64,000 bases of DNA from Hyphomicrobiales bacterium (GCA_900473045.1 UCKS01000015.1:1-64000), one strand, 5' to 3'. Positions 26,231-34,396 are shown, numbered from the stretch's first letter. Notes: generated by a model from the letters alone, not told the origin. Made by a program: numbers and translations.

Positions 26231-26912
26231 CCACGACAGCAGTCACGACCATGATCATGATCATGATCACGACCACGACCACGATCACGATCACGATCAC
26301 CCTCATGCGCCAATAACCGCTGACGAGAAGCCGGGCTACTACGACGTGATGGAAACGGCGGTCCGAGAGCTTCTCGTTGAGCGCAAGCTGTTCGGCGCAG
26401 ACGAGATCAGGCGGCAGATTGAAGTCCTCGATTCCCGCACGCCCGCTCTGGGTGCGAAGGTGGTCGCACGGGCCTGGACGGACCCCGATTTCAAAAGCAG
26501 GCTTTTGGCGAACGGGCGATCAGGATGCGAAGAGATGGGGATCACTTTCTACGACGACACACAGTTGATCGTTCTCGAAAACACACCCGACGTCCATAAC
26601 CTGATCGTCTGTACGCTGTGCTCATGTTATCCCCGCCCTGTCCTTGGACTTCCACCGGACTGGTACAAACTCAAGCCCTATCGCGCCCGGGCGGTCTACG
26701 AGCCCCGCGCTGTCCTTGAAGAGTTCGGAACTCACATTCCGGATGACGTGGAAATTCGCGTGAGCGATTCGACAGCGGTCATTCGCTACCTAGTGCTGCC
26801 GATGCGGCCCAAAGGCACCGAGGCCCTCTCTGAGCAGCAGCTCGCGGACCTCGTTACACGCGACGCCATGATCGGCGTAATCCCTGTAAGCTATCTGAAG
26901 GAGGCTGCGTAA
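26223..26912 (+). CDS. Cobalt-type nitrile hydratase alpha / thiocyanate hydrolase gamma-like subunit with His-Asp tail
   Basis: This 229-residue catalytic subunit contains the metal-binding claw VCTLCSCYPRPVLGLPPDWYK. In CTLCSC two cysteines are normally oxidised and bind non-corrin Co(III). Thr at the second position favours cobalt over iron types. The N-terminus carries (HD)9, unusual and absent from classical alpha subunits, suggesting metal storage or loading. The start MSDHDSS at 26223 follows the ribosome site GGAGAG. Its stop overlaps the next start (TAATG). Substrate (nitrile, thiocyanate or other) cannot be told from sequence. Confidence 0.9.
   Translation: MSDHDSSHDHDHDHDHDHDHDHDHDHPHAPITADEKPGYYDVMETAVRELLVERKLFGADEIRRQIEVLDSRTPALGAKVVARAWTDPDFKSRLLANGRSGCEEMGITFYDDTQLIVLENTPDVHNLIVCTLCSCYPRPVLGLPPDWYKLKPYRARAVYEPRAVLEEFGTHIPDDVEIRVSDSTAVIRYLVLPMRPKGTEALSEQQLADLVTRDAMIGVIPVSYLKEAA
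26244..26300 (+). repeat. His-Asp codon repeat, nine HD units plus a final His
   Basis: The alternation of CAY and GAY codons is a 6-bp repeat with synonymous variation (CATGAT, CACGAC, CACGAT). The variation indicates the protein sequence, not just the DNA repeat, is preserved. It encodes a likely Co/Ni/Zn-binding tail. Confidence 0.95.
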
Positions 26913-27256
26913 TGGGGTCCGAAGCACTTGTAAGAAAGCTTCCGAACGACATCGGAGGCGATGCAGCAGGCAAGATCGAACGCGTCGAGCACGAGTTGTT
27001 GCCGTGGGAGAAGCGTTGCCATGCGCTTGCTGACGTCTTGGACTTTCACAAGATCATCAACACGGAAGAGAAGCGCCGCGGTGTCGAATCGCTCGGTTCA
27101 GAGATGATAGGCAAGCTTTCGTACTACGAACGCTGGATTGTGGCGTTCGCAAACATCCTTTTTCAAAAGGGTATTTTGACACCAGGTGAACTCGCCGTGA
27201 AGATGCAAGAAGTCGAAGCCAGGTACACCGCGCCCGAGACCTCCCATCATGGGTGA
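26912..27256 (+). CDS. Nitrile hydratase/thiocyanate hydrolase beta-type subunit, N-terminal-half protein
   Basis: This 114-residue helical protein resembles the N-terminal half of nitrile hydratase beta. The segments LLPWEKRCHALADVLDF and EMIGKLSYYERWIVAFANILFQKGILTPGELAVKMQEV match the (Y-x-RW)-(L/I)xAL-E-G-(I/L)-(I/L)T-x-EL block of the family. Proteins of this size also occur as nitrile hydratase activators, so an accessory role is possible. Together with the 25886 gene it would rebuild a full beta subunit, in reversed gene order. It overlaps the MIP gene by 8 bp. Confidence 0.83.
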   Translation: MGSEALVRKLPNDIGGDAAGKIERVEHELLPWEKRCHALADVLDFHKIINTEEKRRGVESLGSEMIGKLSYYERWIVAFANILFQKGILTPGELAVKMQEVEARYTAPETSHHG

Positions 27257-28025
27257 ATCTCCTGGCCATCCAGGTGTTGCGAGCTTTTTTGAGCTTGATG
27301 CGCGGCTTCCCGTGCTTCGACGGGCGTTTGTCGAGGCCGTCGGAACCGCGCTCCTGGTAGTGGCGATGGTGGGTGCGGGATTGGCCGCCGAGCCATATTC
27401 CAAAGACGCGCCCTTGGTGGCTTCCATCCTCGTGGCCTTCTCCATTGCAGGCGCGCTTGTCGGGTTGATCGTCGCATTAGGAAAAGTGTCCGGCGGACAT
27501 TTCAACCCGCTGATCACGATTTCACAGTGGCTGACGGGCGAGCGGGGTCTTGTGTGCGCCGTTTCTTACATCGTCGGCCAATTGTTGGGTGGCCTGATTG
27601 GCACCTTTGTCGCCATGCTGATGTTCTCTCAGGCTGGCCGAATACACCTATCGGGCTATCCGTCCACTGGCCTCGTAGTGAGTGAGGTCGTCGCATCCAT
27701 GGGACTTATGACAGTTGTGCTCGGCTGCGCTCGGAGCACCAAATGGGAGACAGGACCTTTTGCTGTCGGCGCTTGGCTGGTCGCCGCGATCATGGCCACG
27801 CCATCGGCATCGTACGCGAACCCGGCTGTCACGTTGGCGGCGGTCTTCGCCAGCGGCCTAGTGGCTCTATCTCCGCAGAACGCCGCGATTTTCGTGCTGG
27901 CGCAACTGGCGGGAATGCTGATGGCCGTCGGCATCAATATCGTAGTGTTCCATATGGGAAGCACTAACGGCAAGGGAGCGGGAATGACGGTCCCGGAACC
28001 AATCGTCGAAGTGCGACTGCAATAG
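27249..28025 (+). CDS. MIP-family (aquaporin/glycerol facilitator) channel
   Basis: This ~258-residue protein has six hydrophobic helices and two half-helix loops. The first loop is GGHFNPLITI (canonical NPA replaced by NPL) and the second is SYANPAVTL. The altered first motif changes the pore constriction and suggests a solute other than, or besides, water. The start at 27249 overlaps the end of the nitrile hydratase-like gene. Its position suggests movement of the enzyme's small neutral substrate or product (for example an amide or nitrile), which is inference. Confidence 0.86.
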   Translation: MGESPGHPGVASFFELDARLPVLRRAFVEAVGTALLVVAMVGAGLAAEPYSKDAPLVASILVAFSIAGALVGLIVALGKVSGGHFNPLITISQWLTGERGLVCAVSYIVGQLLGGLIGTFVAMLMFSQAGRIHLSGYPSTGLVVSEVVASMGLMTVVLGCARSTKWETGPFAVGAWLVAAIMATPSASYANPAVTLAAVFASGLVALSPQNAAIFVLAQLAGMLMAVGINIVVFHMGSTNGKGAGMTVPEPIVEVRLQ

Positions 28026-28230
28026 CGACCGGACTGGCAACCCTTCGAATGGTGGTTGACCCGTCCGGTGGGCTCGCCATTTTGCGCCGCCAGTGACCGA
28101 ATTGTGATGCCAGTGTTCGGCGGATACCCTTTCTCGTAAGAAGTCACGAAAGCAGACAAGTCGATATCGAGGGCATGGTTAGCCACGCGGTCGGCAGTGA
28201 AACCCGCTCAACCAGACAAGGAAACTAGAA
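28026..28230. other. Gap between MIP gene and cbtB, no riboswitch recognised
   Basis: cbtB genes are often preceded by a cobalamin riboswitch, so I looked for its core elements (the B12-box-like GCCAGGAGACC and the preceding CCGCAACTG-type motif). They are not visible. Only isolated GCCAGTG words occur. A promoter for cbtBA is possible here. Confidence 0.4.
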
Positions 28231-28416
28231 ATGAATAAAACACAGGTTCTCTATCCGAACTCGACCTCTACATCGAAACTATCCCGTGCCCTGTCGCTGT
28301 TGAGCGCGGGTTTTCTCGGCGTACTGGTTGTCGGCGGTGTCGGTTTCGCAGACATGCCTGCCGTCCATGACGCAGCGCATGATGTCCGCCATTCCCTCGC
28401 TTTCCCTTGCCATTGA
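28231..28416 (+). CDS. cbtB: CbtB, small subunit of a cobalt transporter
   Basis: This 61-residue single-span protein has a hydrophobic helix (LSLLSAGFLGVLVVGGVGFADM) and a histidine-rich tail, PAVHDAAHDVRHSLAFPCH, matching the CbtB family's C-terminal metal-binding motif. AAGGAAAC lies about eight bases before the ATG. CbtB works with CbtA in cobalt uptake. It is followed by cbtA eight bases later. Confidence 0.87.
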   Translation: MNKTQVLYPNSTSTSKLSRALSLLSAGFLGVLVVGGVGFADMPAVHDAAHDVRHSLAFPCH

Positions 28417-28424
28417 GGTTAGCC

Positions 28425-29177
28425 ATGAACCTGTTTCGCACACTGGTCTTTTCCGCAGTTTTCGCTGGCGGCCTCGTCGGTGCCTTGGCATCGGCAATGC
28501 ATATCGCGGTTACCGTTCCACTCATTCTCCAGGCCGAAACGTTCGAGAAGCCGGAGCCTGCGGCCAACGTTTCGGCGCACGAACATTCCGGCGCACAGGT
28601 GCATTCCCATGAGCCCGTTAAGGCTGCCGAATCTGGCGAGATTGAATTTGGCCGCAACGCCTTTACTGTTATAGCAATGATTCTCGCCTACATCGGGTTC
28701 GCGCTGCTGCTAAACGTAAGCGCTGAAATGACCGGGGGATTCGGCGATGTCAAAGCTGGTTCCGGCTGGGGCGTCGCGGGCTTCCTTGTGTTCAGTCTCG
28801 TGCCGGCACTGGGTTTGCCGCCTGAGTTGCCAGGGATGCCTGCTGCAGATCTTTTTTCTCGTCAGGCGTGGTGGATCGCAACAGTTGCCTGCACCGCCGG
28901 CTCGCTTTGGCTTGCATCTTCCACCAAGTTCGGCTGGCGCTGGCCGATCGCGGCCGTTGTTGTCGCTTTACCATTTGGTTTCGGTGCACCCCACCCCTTG
29001 AACACCGCAAGCGAGGTGCCGACTTCACTGCATTTCCAGTTTGTGGTGTCCACGCTCCTTGTAAGCTTCGTCTCGTGGCAGATCCTTGGTGTATCGCTCG
29101 GGTGGCTGCGCTCCAGATCGTGGAACGACACCGCTGGCCGAGAAGATGCCTCGGCACGAAGAACTACAGCCAGATAG
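28425..29177 (+). CDS. cbtA: CbtA, membrane subunit of a cobalt transporter
   Basis: This ~250-residue protein has about five or six hydrophobic helices and the family start MNLFRTLVFSAVFAGGLVGA. It has an extracytoplasmic histidine cluster (HEHSGAQVHSHEP) and the block VPALGLPPELPGMPAADLFSRQAWW, typical of CbtA. An ATG at 28407 is also in frame, but 28425 has GAGG upstream and starts the homologous sequence. Its location after a cobalt-type hydratase suggests it supplies that enzyme's metal. Confidence 0.87.
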   Translation: MNLFRTLVFSAVFAGGLVGALASAMHIAVTVPLILQAETFEKPEPAANVSAHEHSGAQVHSHEPVKAAESGEIEFGRNAFTVIAMILAYIGFALLLNVSAEMTGGFGDVKAGSGWGVAGFLVFSLVPALGLPPELPGMPAADLFSRQAWWIATVACTAGSLWLASSTKFGWRWPIAAVVVALPFGFGAPHPLNTASEVPTSLHFQFVVSTLLVSFVSWQILGVSLGWLRSRSWNDTAGREDASARRTTAR

Positions 29178-29528
29178 CATCGGGTTTTCGCGGTAGCTTT
29201 TGGGTGCCGTTTCTACGCGTAAAGATCATGCCGCCTTGCCAAGGAATGCCGAACGTCGGAAGTCCTAGTGACGAAAATTGACAAATCCCGTCAAAACCTT
29301 TTCTTATTGAAGTCGGACATCAAACGTGTCGTCAATCGAACTCTATCTGATGGCGGGAGTTGACATGAAGATTTTCGGACCATCGTACGCAAGCGGTCCA
29401 GTCGAGCGCTCGAACGCTGGCGGCGGCGGTGGCTACACCGCTGACGTTCACGCCCGGCTACTACCAGAAAGACCTACGACGAAGTTTTTGCAGAAGCAAA
29501 ACCCATCGACACTGATGAGGCACGCCCA
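29178..29528. other. Intergenic stretch
   Basis: A short open frame starts at 29365 (MKIFGPSYASGPVER) behind a GGGAG, but its glycine-rich continuation looks non-coding. No gene is supported. Confidence 0.4.
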
Positions 29529-29870
29529 ATGCAAATCGATTGCAATGAACTTTGGTTTATCGCATACGGCGTGATAGTCCCCTATGACTTCCGGTGGTTC
29601 CTCATGCAAATAGCATTGAGCGTTTCATTGAGCAGAGACAAGCTCTTCGCCAAAACCTCTCGAGCTCTTCGGAGGTTGGAGAAGGATGTAACTTACCCGA
29701 TTCCCATGCGGTCGTTACAGAATTGGCGCGAACGCGGCAGCGGCCTGAGCTATTTCTCCGTCGTGGAGTCTGAAGTGATCGGCTATCCCTCCTACAGCGG
29801 CCGGGACACGTGCATCTATTTCACCCAACCTCAAAAGGACGCGCTGATGAAGGCCACTGGCGTCTGCTGA
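29529..29870 (+). CDS. Hypothetical protein
   Basis: This is an open frame of 113 codons. Its C-terminal 80 residues read like a folded protein (SLSRDKLFAKTSRALRRLEKDVTYPIPMRSLQNWRERGSGL, then SGRDTCIYFTQPQKDAL). I recognise no family. The start is uncertain, and the in-frame ATG near 29604 (FLMQIALSV) would give a shorter protein. No ribosome site settles it. Confidence 0.35.
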   Translation: MQIDCNELWFIAYGVIVPYDFRWFLMQIALSVSLSRDKLFAKTSRALRRLEKDVTYPIPMRSLQNWRERGSGLSYFSVVESEVIGYPSYSGRDTCIYFTQPQKDALMKATGVC

Positions 29871-30008
29871 ACTAATCCTCTGCAACTTTCGCGCAGGTCC
29901 GTTCCTTTGGGGCGGAACGTTTGCGATTTTGTTTTCCGAGATCGGATGAGACATTTCATCCACTCCGGAGATGGACTCTCCGTACGTTTAAGACGAGGAG
30001 AACATAAA

Positions 30009-30470
30009 TTGCGCACCCTACTCAACTCGACCGCATCCCTCGCGGTCGCACTTGCCCTCATCGGCGCGACCCTCACCTTCCAGACCGTTGCTGCAGCGGA
30101 AGGAACCTCCCACCTCACCCCCGTCAAGATCATCGCCAATTGCACCACCGGCGGTACGAGCTGGGATGGCAAGCGTAAGGCTTGCGACTCGCCCCTCCAT
30201 GAATGGAAAGCGCCGGCGGGCCACGCCTTCGATCGCGAAAGTCTTGCAGGAGACTCGACGACGAAAAACGGCTCCGACTACGGGTGCCGTCTGAACTTCC
30301 TCGAACCGATTGAGGTTGTTCCTGGCCTCCAAGCGCCGACGAAGGTCACGCTCCAGGCATACGCTCGATCCCCAGGCGGGATGGACAACAGCGGTGCTCG
30401 GGGATGGGCAACGTGCGAATATACCCTCCGCCTTGTGCGACTGCCGCAGGAGAAGGCTTCCCTCAACTAG
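30009..30470 (+). CDS. Secreted protein of unknown function
   Basis: This 153-residue protein has a Sec signal peptide (RTLLNSTASLAVALALIGATLTFQTVAAAEG). Translation from TTG at 30009 is favoured because GAGGAG precedes it by about nine bases and places the signal at the N-terminus. The frame extends upstream to 29907 with unrelated charged sequence. The mature part has four cysteines (IIANCTTGG, RKACDSP, YGCRLNF, WATCEYT), likely two periplasmic disulfides. I do not know the family. Confidence 0.68.
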   Translation: MRTLLNSTASLAVALALIGATLTFQTVAAAEGTSHLTPVKIIANCTTGGTSWDGKRKACDSPLHEWKAPAGHAFDRESLAGDSTTKNGSDYGCRLNFLEPIEVVPGLQAPTKVTLQAYARSPGGMDNSGARGWATCEYTLRLVRLPQEKASLN

Positions 30471-30482
30471 TCTGGATATTCC

Positions 30483-30507
30483 GTCGGGGCGGGCATGCCG
30501 CCCCGAC
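30483..30507 (+). terminator. GC-rich hairpin after the secreted-protein gene
   Basis: The sequence has a perfect 10-bp stem (GTCGGGGCGG / CCGCCCCGAC) with loop GCATG, 13 bp after the stop codon. There is no T-run, so termination may be Rho-assisted or the element may serve mRNA stability. Confidence 0.6.
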
Positions 30508-30830
30508 AGTCAATCCGTGACCACACGGTCAAAGCCGCTGGTCAAGCCGGCTTAGCGTCGACGGTCGGCAGCCTCCAGTTTCCGGAAGTAGTTCCCCCAG
30601 CCTGGTAATCGGCGTGTCAGCAATGCGGGCATCCGTGTCGATACCCCTTTCTACGCCTAAGCGTCTGCTCCGACCACATTCGATAGTTAAATCGTTCGCT
30701 TCCGCCGTGATGTCATCGGTGATTTCGAAACCGCGGGCTGGGCTGGCGGTCGAGGACTGGCAGTCAGCACCCCATCATCGCAAGACGGCCTTCACCGGGG
30801 GCCTACGCCGAAACCGCCCCTCGTTCCACA
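30508..30830. other. Intergenic stretch
   Basis: Between the plus-strand secreted-protein gene and the minus-strand cio operon I see no supportable gene. Confidence 0.45.
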
Positions 30831-30941
30831 TCAGGGGGCCATTCCCGCCAGGCTCATGAGCGACCGGAACAGCAGAGCAATGATGCCAAGCGCGGCTACG
30901 CTTCCGGACCATATCGCGACGAGCCACGCTAGGCGTGTCAT
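30831..30941 (-). CDS. DUF2474-type mini-protein of the cyanide-insensitive oxidase
   Basis: This 36-residue single-helix membrane protein reads MTRLAWLVAIWSGSVAALGI and ends FRSLMSLAGMAP. DUF2474 proteins of this size and pattern are encoded directly after cioAB and probably play the role CydX plays in cytochrome bd. GGAGG precedes the ATG. It lies 29 bp after the cioB stop on the same strand. Confidence 0.82.
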   Translation of the reverse strand: MTRLAWLVAIWSGSVAALGIIALLFRSLMSLAGMAP

Positions 30942-30970
30942 CAGAGATCTTGGAGGTGAGGATCTCACCA

Positions 30971-31978
30971 TCAGTGATACCCCTCGCCCGCTCTGACTTT
31001 CCCGCGGAACACGTAATAAGACCAGGCGGTGTAGGCCATTATGAAGGGAATGATGAACAGCGCGCCGACCAAAGCAAATCCGAGGCTCTGAGGTGGCGAG
31101 GCCGCTTCCCAGATCGAGATGCCGGGCGGGACGATATTAGGCCACATGCTTATAGCCAGTCCGGAATATCCGAGGAAAAGGATCATGAGCGTAAGGACAA
31201 AAGGCAAGGCATGACTTTCACTCGACAACGTCTTTGAAAGAGCCCAAGTCGCTAGAACTACGAGGATCGGTACAGGCGCGAAGAAGACAAGGTTTGGGAA
31301 GGAGAACCACCGCTGCGCGATCGGGGGGTGAGAGAATGGCGTCCAGAGACTGACAATGAAGATAGCGACCAGCAATATGGGTACAAAGCGTAGAGAAATT
31401 TTCCTCATTTTACGCTGAAGATCTCCTTCCGTCTTCATCACCAGCCATGTCGCTCCAAGCAAGGCATATGCGAGGAGAAGGGCAATACCCGTGAAAACGC
31501 TGAAAGGCGAAAGCCAGTCGAGCAACCCTCCCGCGTACGCGCCGCCCTCAACCTTGAAGCCATCGATGAACGCGCCGAGAGAAACACCCTGACAGAAGGT
31601 CGCCGTGTAGGACCCGCAGGCGAAGGCCTTGTCCCACAACCCTTTATGCCCTTCGTCCGCCTTGAAGCGGAACTCGAACGCGACCCCTCTCCATATAAGT
31701 CCAACCAGCATCAAGATAAGGGGTAGGTATAAGGCGCTCAGGATCACCGAGTAGGCGATCGGAAAAGCGGCCAGCATCGCCGCACCTCCGAAAACGAGCC
31801 AGGTCTCGTTTCCGTCCCAGACGGGCGCGACGCTGTTCACCATGGTGTCCCGGTCGGCTCGGTCGGCGACGAAGGGGAACAGGATGCCGATACCGAGGTC
31901 GAAGCCATCCATTACGACGTACATCATCAAACCGACGCCTATGATGATCGCCCATAGAAGAGGAAGATCGATACCCAT
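30971..31978 (-). CDS. cioB: Cytochrome bd-type (CioB/CydB) quinol oxidase subunit II
   Basis: This 335-residue membrane protein has about eight or nine helices, starting MGIDLPLLWAIIIGVGLMMYVVMDGFDLGIGIL, the conserved CydB/CioB N-terminus. The blocks NSVAPVWDGNETWLV and GLIWRGVAFEFRFK are diagnostic. The start at 31978 has AAAGGAC upstream. The longer open frame to 32014 overlaps cioA. The oxidase reduces oxygen with quinol and resists cyanide in the Cio subtype. Confidence 0.93.
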   Translation of the reverse strand: MGIDLPLLWAIIIGVGLMMYVVMDGFDLGIGILFPFVADRADRDTMVNSVAPVWDGNETWLVFGGAAMLAAFPIAYSVILSALYLPLILMLVGLIWRGVAFEFRFKADEGHKGLWDKAFACGSYTATFCQGVSLGAFIDGFKVEGGAYAGGLLDWLSPFSVFTGIALLLAYALLGATWLVMKTEGDLQRKMRKISLRFVPILLVAIFIVSLWTPFSHPPIAQRWFSFPNLVFFAPVPILVVLATWALSKTLSSESHALPFVLTLMILFLGYSGLAISMWPNIVPPGISIWEAASPPQSLGFALVGALFIIPFIMAYTAWSYYVFRGKVRAGEGYH

Positions 31979-31979
31979 G

Positions 31980-33407
31980 TCACTTGTCCTTTCGGCCCGG
32001 GATCGGGTCCACATTGTCGGGGGCGGCCGAAAGCGGTCGGGAGGGTCTTGGCGACTGTCCCTGCTCCCGAGGGGTGGCGGTGTGGTCTGTCTCCAACGGC
32101 CCCTTCCCGACCAGCTTCAGCATGTAGCTCACACCGAGACCGAAGACGCTGAAGTAGACGACAACGAAGATTACCAGGGTGAGCGACAAGGCCAGAGCGG
32201 AATGGTTCGAGACAGCGTCCTCCGTGCGCATAACGCCGTACACGACCCAAGGCTGTCGTCCGATCTCGGTTGTGTACCAGCCCGCTAGAAGCGCGATAAG
32301 ACCGGAGGGTCCCATGACCGCAGCGAAGCGGAGGAAAATCCGGTTTTCAAACAATTGCCCGCGCCACCGGAGAAAAAGGCCCAAAGCGCCCAGAAGCAGC
32401 ATAAGCATTCCCAACCCCACCATGACGCGGAATGACCAGAACAGGACAAGCGAGTTGGGACGGTCGCGCCTGTCGAATTCGGCAAGACCCTTAAACTGGC
32501 CACTTAGGCTGTGGGTCAGGATGATGCTGCCAAGGCGCGGTATCTCTATGGAATAACGGGTCTGTTCCGTTTCCATGTCGGGTACGCCGAACAGGATGAG
32601 AGGAACGCCTTCTCCTGGCTTATTGCGCCAATGTCCCTCCATCGCGGCGATTTTCGCGGGCTGGTGCTCCAGGGTGTTCAGCCCGTGAGCGTCTCCTACG
32701 ACGATCTGCACCGGGGCAACGGCCAGCACCATCCACATGGCCATCGAAAACATCTTCCTGGTACGTTTATTGTCGTTCCCCCGGAGCAGGTGCCAGGCTC
32801 CCGATGCCCCTACGAAGAGAGCGGTACTGAGGAAGGCGGCGATCGTCATATGAGCGAAGCGGTACGGAAACGATGGGTTGAATATGACCTTGAGCCAGTC
32901 GACAGGGACTACCCTGCCGTCGACAATCTCGAACCCCTGCGGGGTCTGCATCCAGCTGTTCGAAGCGAGGATCCATGTCGTGGATATAAGGGTTCCTAGC
33001 GCGACCATAGTTGTTGCGAAAAAGTGAAGACCGGGGCCCACCTTGTTCCATCCAAATAGTGCAACACCGAGAAAACCCGCTTCCAGAAAGAACGCGGTCA
33101 GCACTTCATATGCGAGCAGGGGACCTGTAATCGGACCTGCGAATGCCGAGAAAAAGCTCCAGTTAGTTCCAAATTCGTAGGCCATAACAAGACCGGACAC
33201 CACGCCCATCGCGAAATTGACGGCGAAGATCGTTGACCAGAAGTGATAGAGGTCCCGATAGACGGGGTCTTTTCTCGTAAGCCATAAACCCTCCAGTACG
33301 ACGAGATAACTTGCGAGCCCGATAGTTATCGCGGGGAATACGATGTGAAACGAAACGGTAAACCCGAACTGGATCCTAGCTAGCTCGAGCGCGGTTAAAC
33401 CGAACAT
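31980..33407 (-). CDS. cioA: Cytochrome bd-type (CioA/CydA) quinol oxidase subunit I
   Basis: This 475-residue subunit carries heme ligands, with conserved blocks ALELARIQFGFTVSFHIVFPAI, AYEFGTNWSFFSAFAGPITGPLLAYE and SNSWMQTPQGFEI. GRQPWVVYGVMRTEDAVS is typical of CioA. The quinol-binding Q-loop is short, as in cyanide-insensitive members rather than E. coli CydA. The start at 33407 (MFGLTALELAR) has AGGAG upstream. The stop is one base from the cioB start. No anaerobox is visible upstream, so regulation differs from that of the cbb3 genes. Confidence 0.93.
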   Translation of the reverse strand: MFGLTALELARIQFGFTVSFHIVFPAITIGLASYLVVLEGLWLTRKDPVYRDLYHFWSTIFAVNFAMGVVSGLVMAYEFGTNWSFFSAFAGPITGPLLAYEVLTAFFLEAGFLGVALFGWNKVGPGLHFFATTMVALGTLISTTWILASNSWMQTPQGFEIVDGRVVPVDWLKVIFNPSFPYRFAHMTIAAFLSTALFVGASGAWHLLRGNDNKRTRKMFSMAMWMVLAVAPVQIVVGDAHGLNTLEHQPAKIAAMEGHWRNKPGEGVPLILFGVPDMETEQTRYSIEIPRLGSIILTHSLSGQFKGLAEFDRRDRPNSLVLFWSFRVMVGLGMLMLLLGALGLFLRWRGQLFENRIFLRFAAVMGPSGLIALLAGWYTTEIGRQPWVVYGVMRTEDAVSNHSALALSLTLVIFVVVYFSVFGLGVSYMLKLVGKGPLETDHTATPREQGQSPRPSRPLSAAPDNVDPIPGRKDK

Positions 33408-34009
33408 GTCTATGTCTCCTGACGACGCTCGGAATCCAGAGCCGGACACCGTGTGCAAAGAACGAAGGTGGGCGCACCTTTCGACCACGTCGCACCATTT
33501 GGCTAAGCCCGCTCCGGGGTCTTGTAAGAATCGGCTCCCGGCAAGACCTTCCGCAACGCCTGTCCCCGGCGTTGGACCCGATGCGGGTTTCCTTTGAGAT
33601 CGTGGAGTTTGTAACAGCGGGGTATCCGGTGAGGACTCCGCTGAAGTGCGCGCTGCCGCCAGCCATGAGATCCAGCCTCATTTCGAACGTCCTGATGGAT
33701 CGACCGACCCTTGTCTCTTCTCCGATAAGACAATAGTCAGGTGGGAACCGCTCGGCCGCCAGCGTCTCCGTAGGACTTTAGTCCGAAGAGATTTTGAGAG
33801 TTTCAAACTCTCTTGACAATACCCTGAATGAACTGTCCTACGAGGTCGTGCAGCATCTCGAAGTCTGCAGTCGCCTCGCCCAGCGCGACCGCTGGGTCAC
33901 AAAGCCGACCGCACTTAGCGCGTTCGGTGTCGATTTACCGACGGCCGGGTGTTGCAGGAAGTTTGCTGACGATGGTTAAGTCGGTTTGGAAATCTCACGG
34001 CGATGATAA
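33408..34009. other. Intergenic stretch with a possible gene relic
   Basis: On the minus strand from about 33777 to 33500 a frame stays open and reads protein-like (ETLAAERFPPDYCLIG, then GGSAHFSGVLTGYPAVTN), but it lacks a start codon before an internal Met at 33681. A palindrome GAGAGTTT-C-AAACTCTC lies at 33796-33812, followed by TTGACA. I can assign no function. Confidence 0.4.
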
Positions 34010-34396
34010 CTAAAGTCGTCCGTTGTCTGGGGTTTTCCCGCGCGTTCTTGCGTCGATCACACATCGGATAAGCTCATCAGGGTCAATGGGTTTGTTGAGG
34101 AAATAAACCGCTCCATTTTCGAGAGCGCGTTTTCTTGTCACCTCGTCGTCCTGAGATGTCACAAAGACGATCGGAAGCGAGCAGTTTTTGACCTTGAGAT
34201 AAGATTGCAGTTCAAGACCAGTCCAGCCCGGCAGACGTTGATCCAGAACCAGGCATTCCACAACATTTTGGCATCCTGACGAGATGAACAGCTCGGCCGA
34301 ACTAAACGCGCGTACCTCAAAGCCATAGGACAACATCAGGTCCGCATAAGCGACCCGGATCCCGTCGTCGTCTTCCACTATCGCGATCGTCAGCAA
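34010..34396 (-). CDS. Single-domain response regulator
   Basis: This 128-residue receiver domain has no output domain. The acidic pocket is IAIVEDDDGIR, the phosphoacceptor Asp is in CLVLDQRLPGWTGLEL, the switch Thr is in IVFVTSQDD and the Lys is in FLNKPIDPDEL. All key residues are present, so it should be phosphorylatable. It is close in sequence to FixJ/NodW-type receivers. No kinase is adjacent. The HWE kinase at 46893 is the only kinase in the window. Confidence 0.9.
   Translation of the reverse strand: MLTIAIVEDDDGIRVAYADLMLSYGFEVRAFSSAELFISSGCQNVVECLVLDQRLPGWTGLELQSYLKVKNCSLPIVFVTSQDDEVTRKRALENGAVYFLNKPIDPDELIRCVIDARTRGKTPDNGRL

Noticed and set aside
28026-28230. Cobalamin riboswitch upstream of cbtB
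   Set aside because: Core B12-box and adjacent conserved motifs were not found. Only isolated GCCAGTG words are present, so no riboswitch is claimed.
29365-29574. Short ORF MKIFGPSYASGPVER... after cbtA
   Set aside because: It has a weak ribosome site, but the rest is glycine-rich and non-family-like, so it is not annotated as a gene.
33796-33812. FNR site in the palindrome GAGAGTTT-C-AAACTCTC
   Set aside because: The half-site and spacing do not match TTGAT-N4-ATCAA, so it is treated only as an unexplained palindrome.
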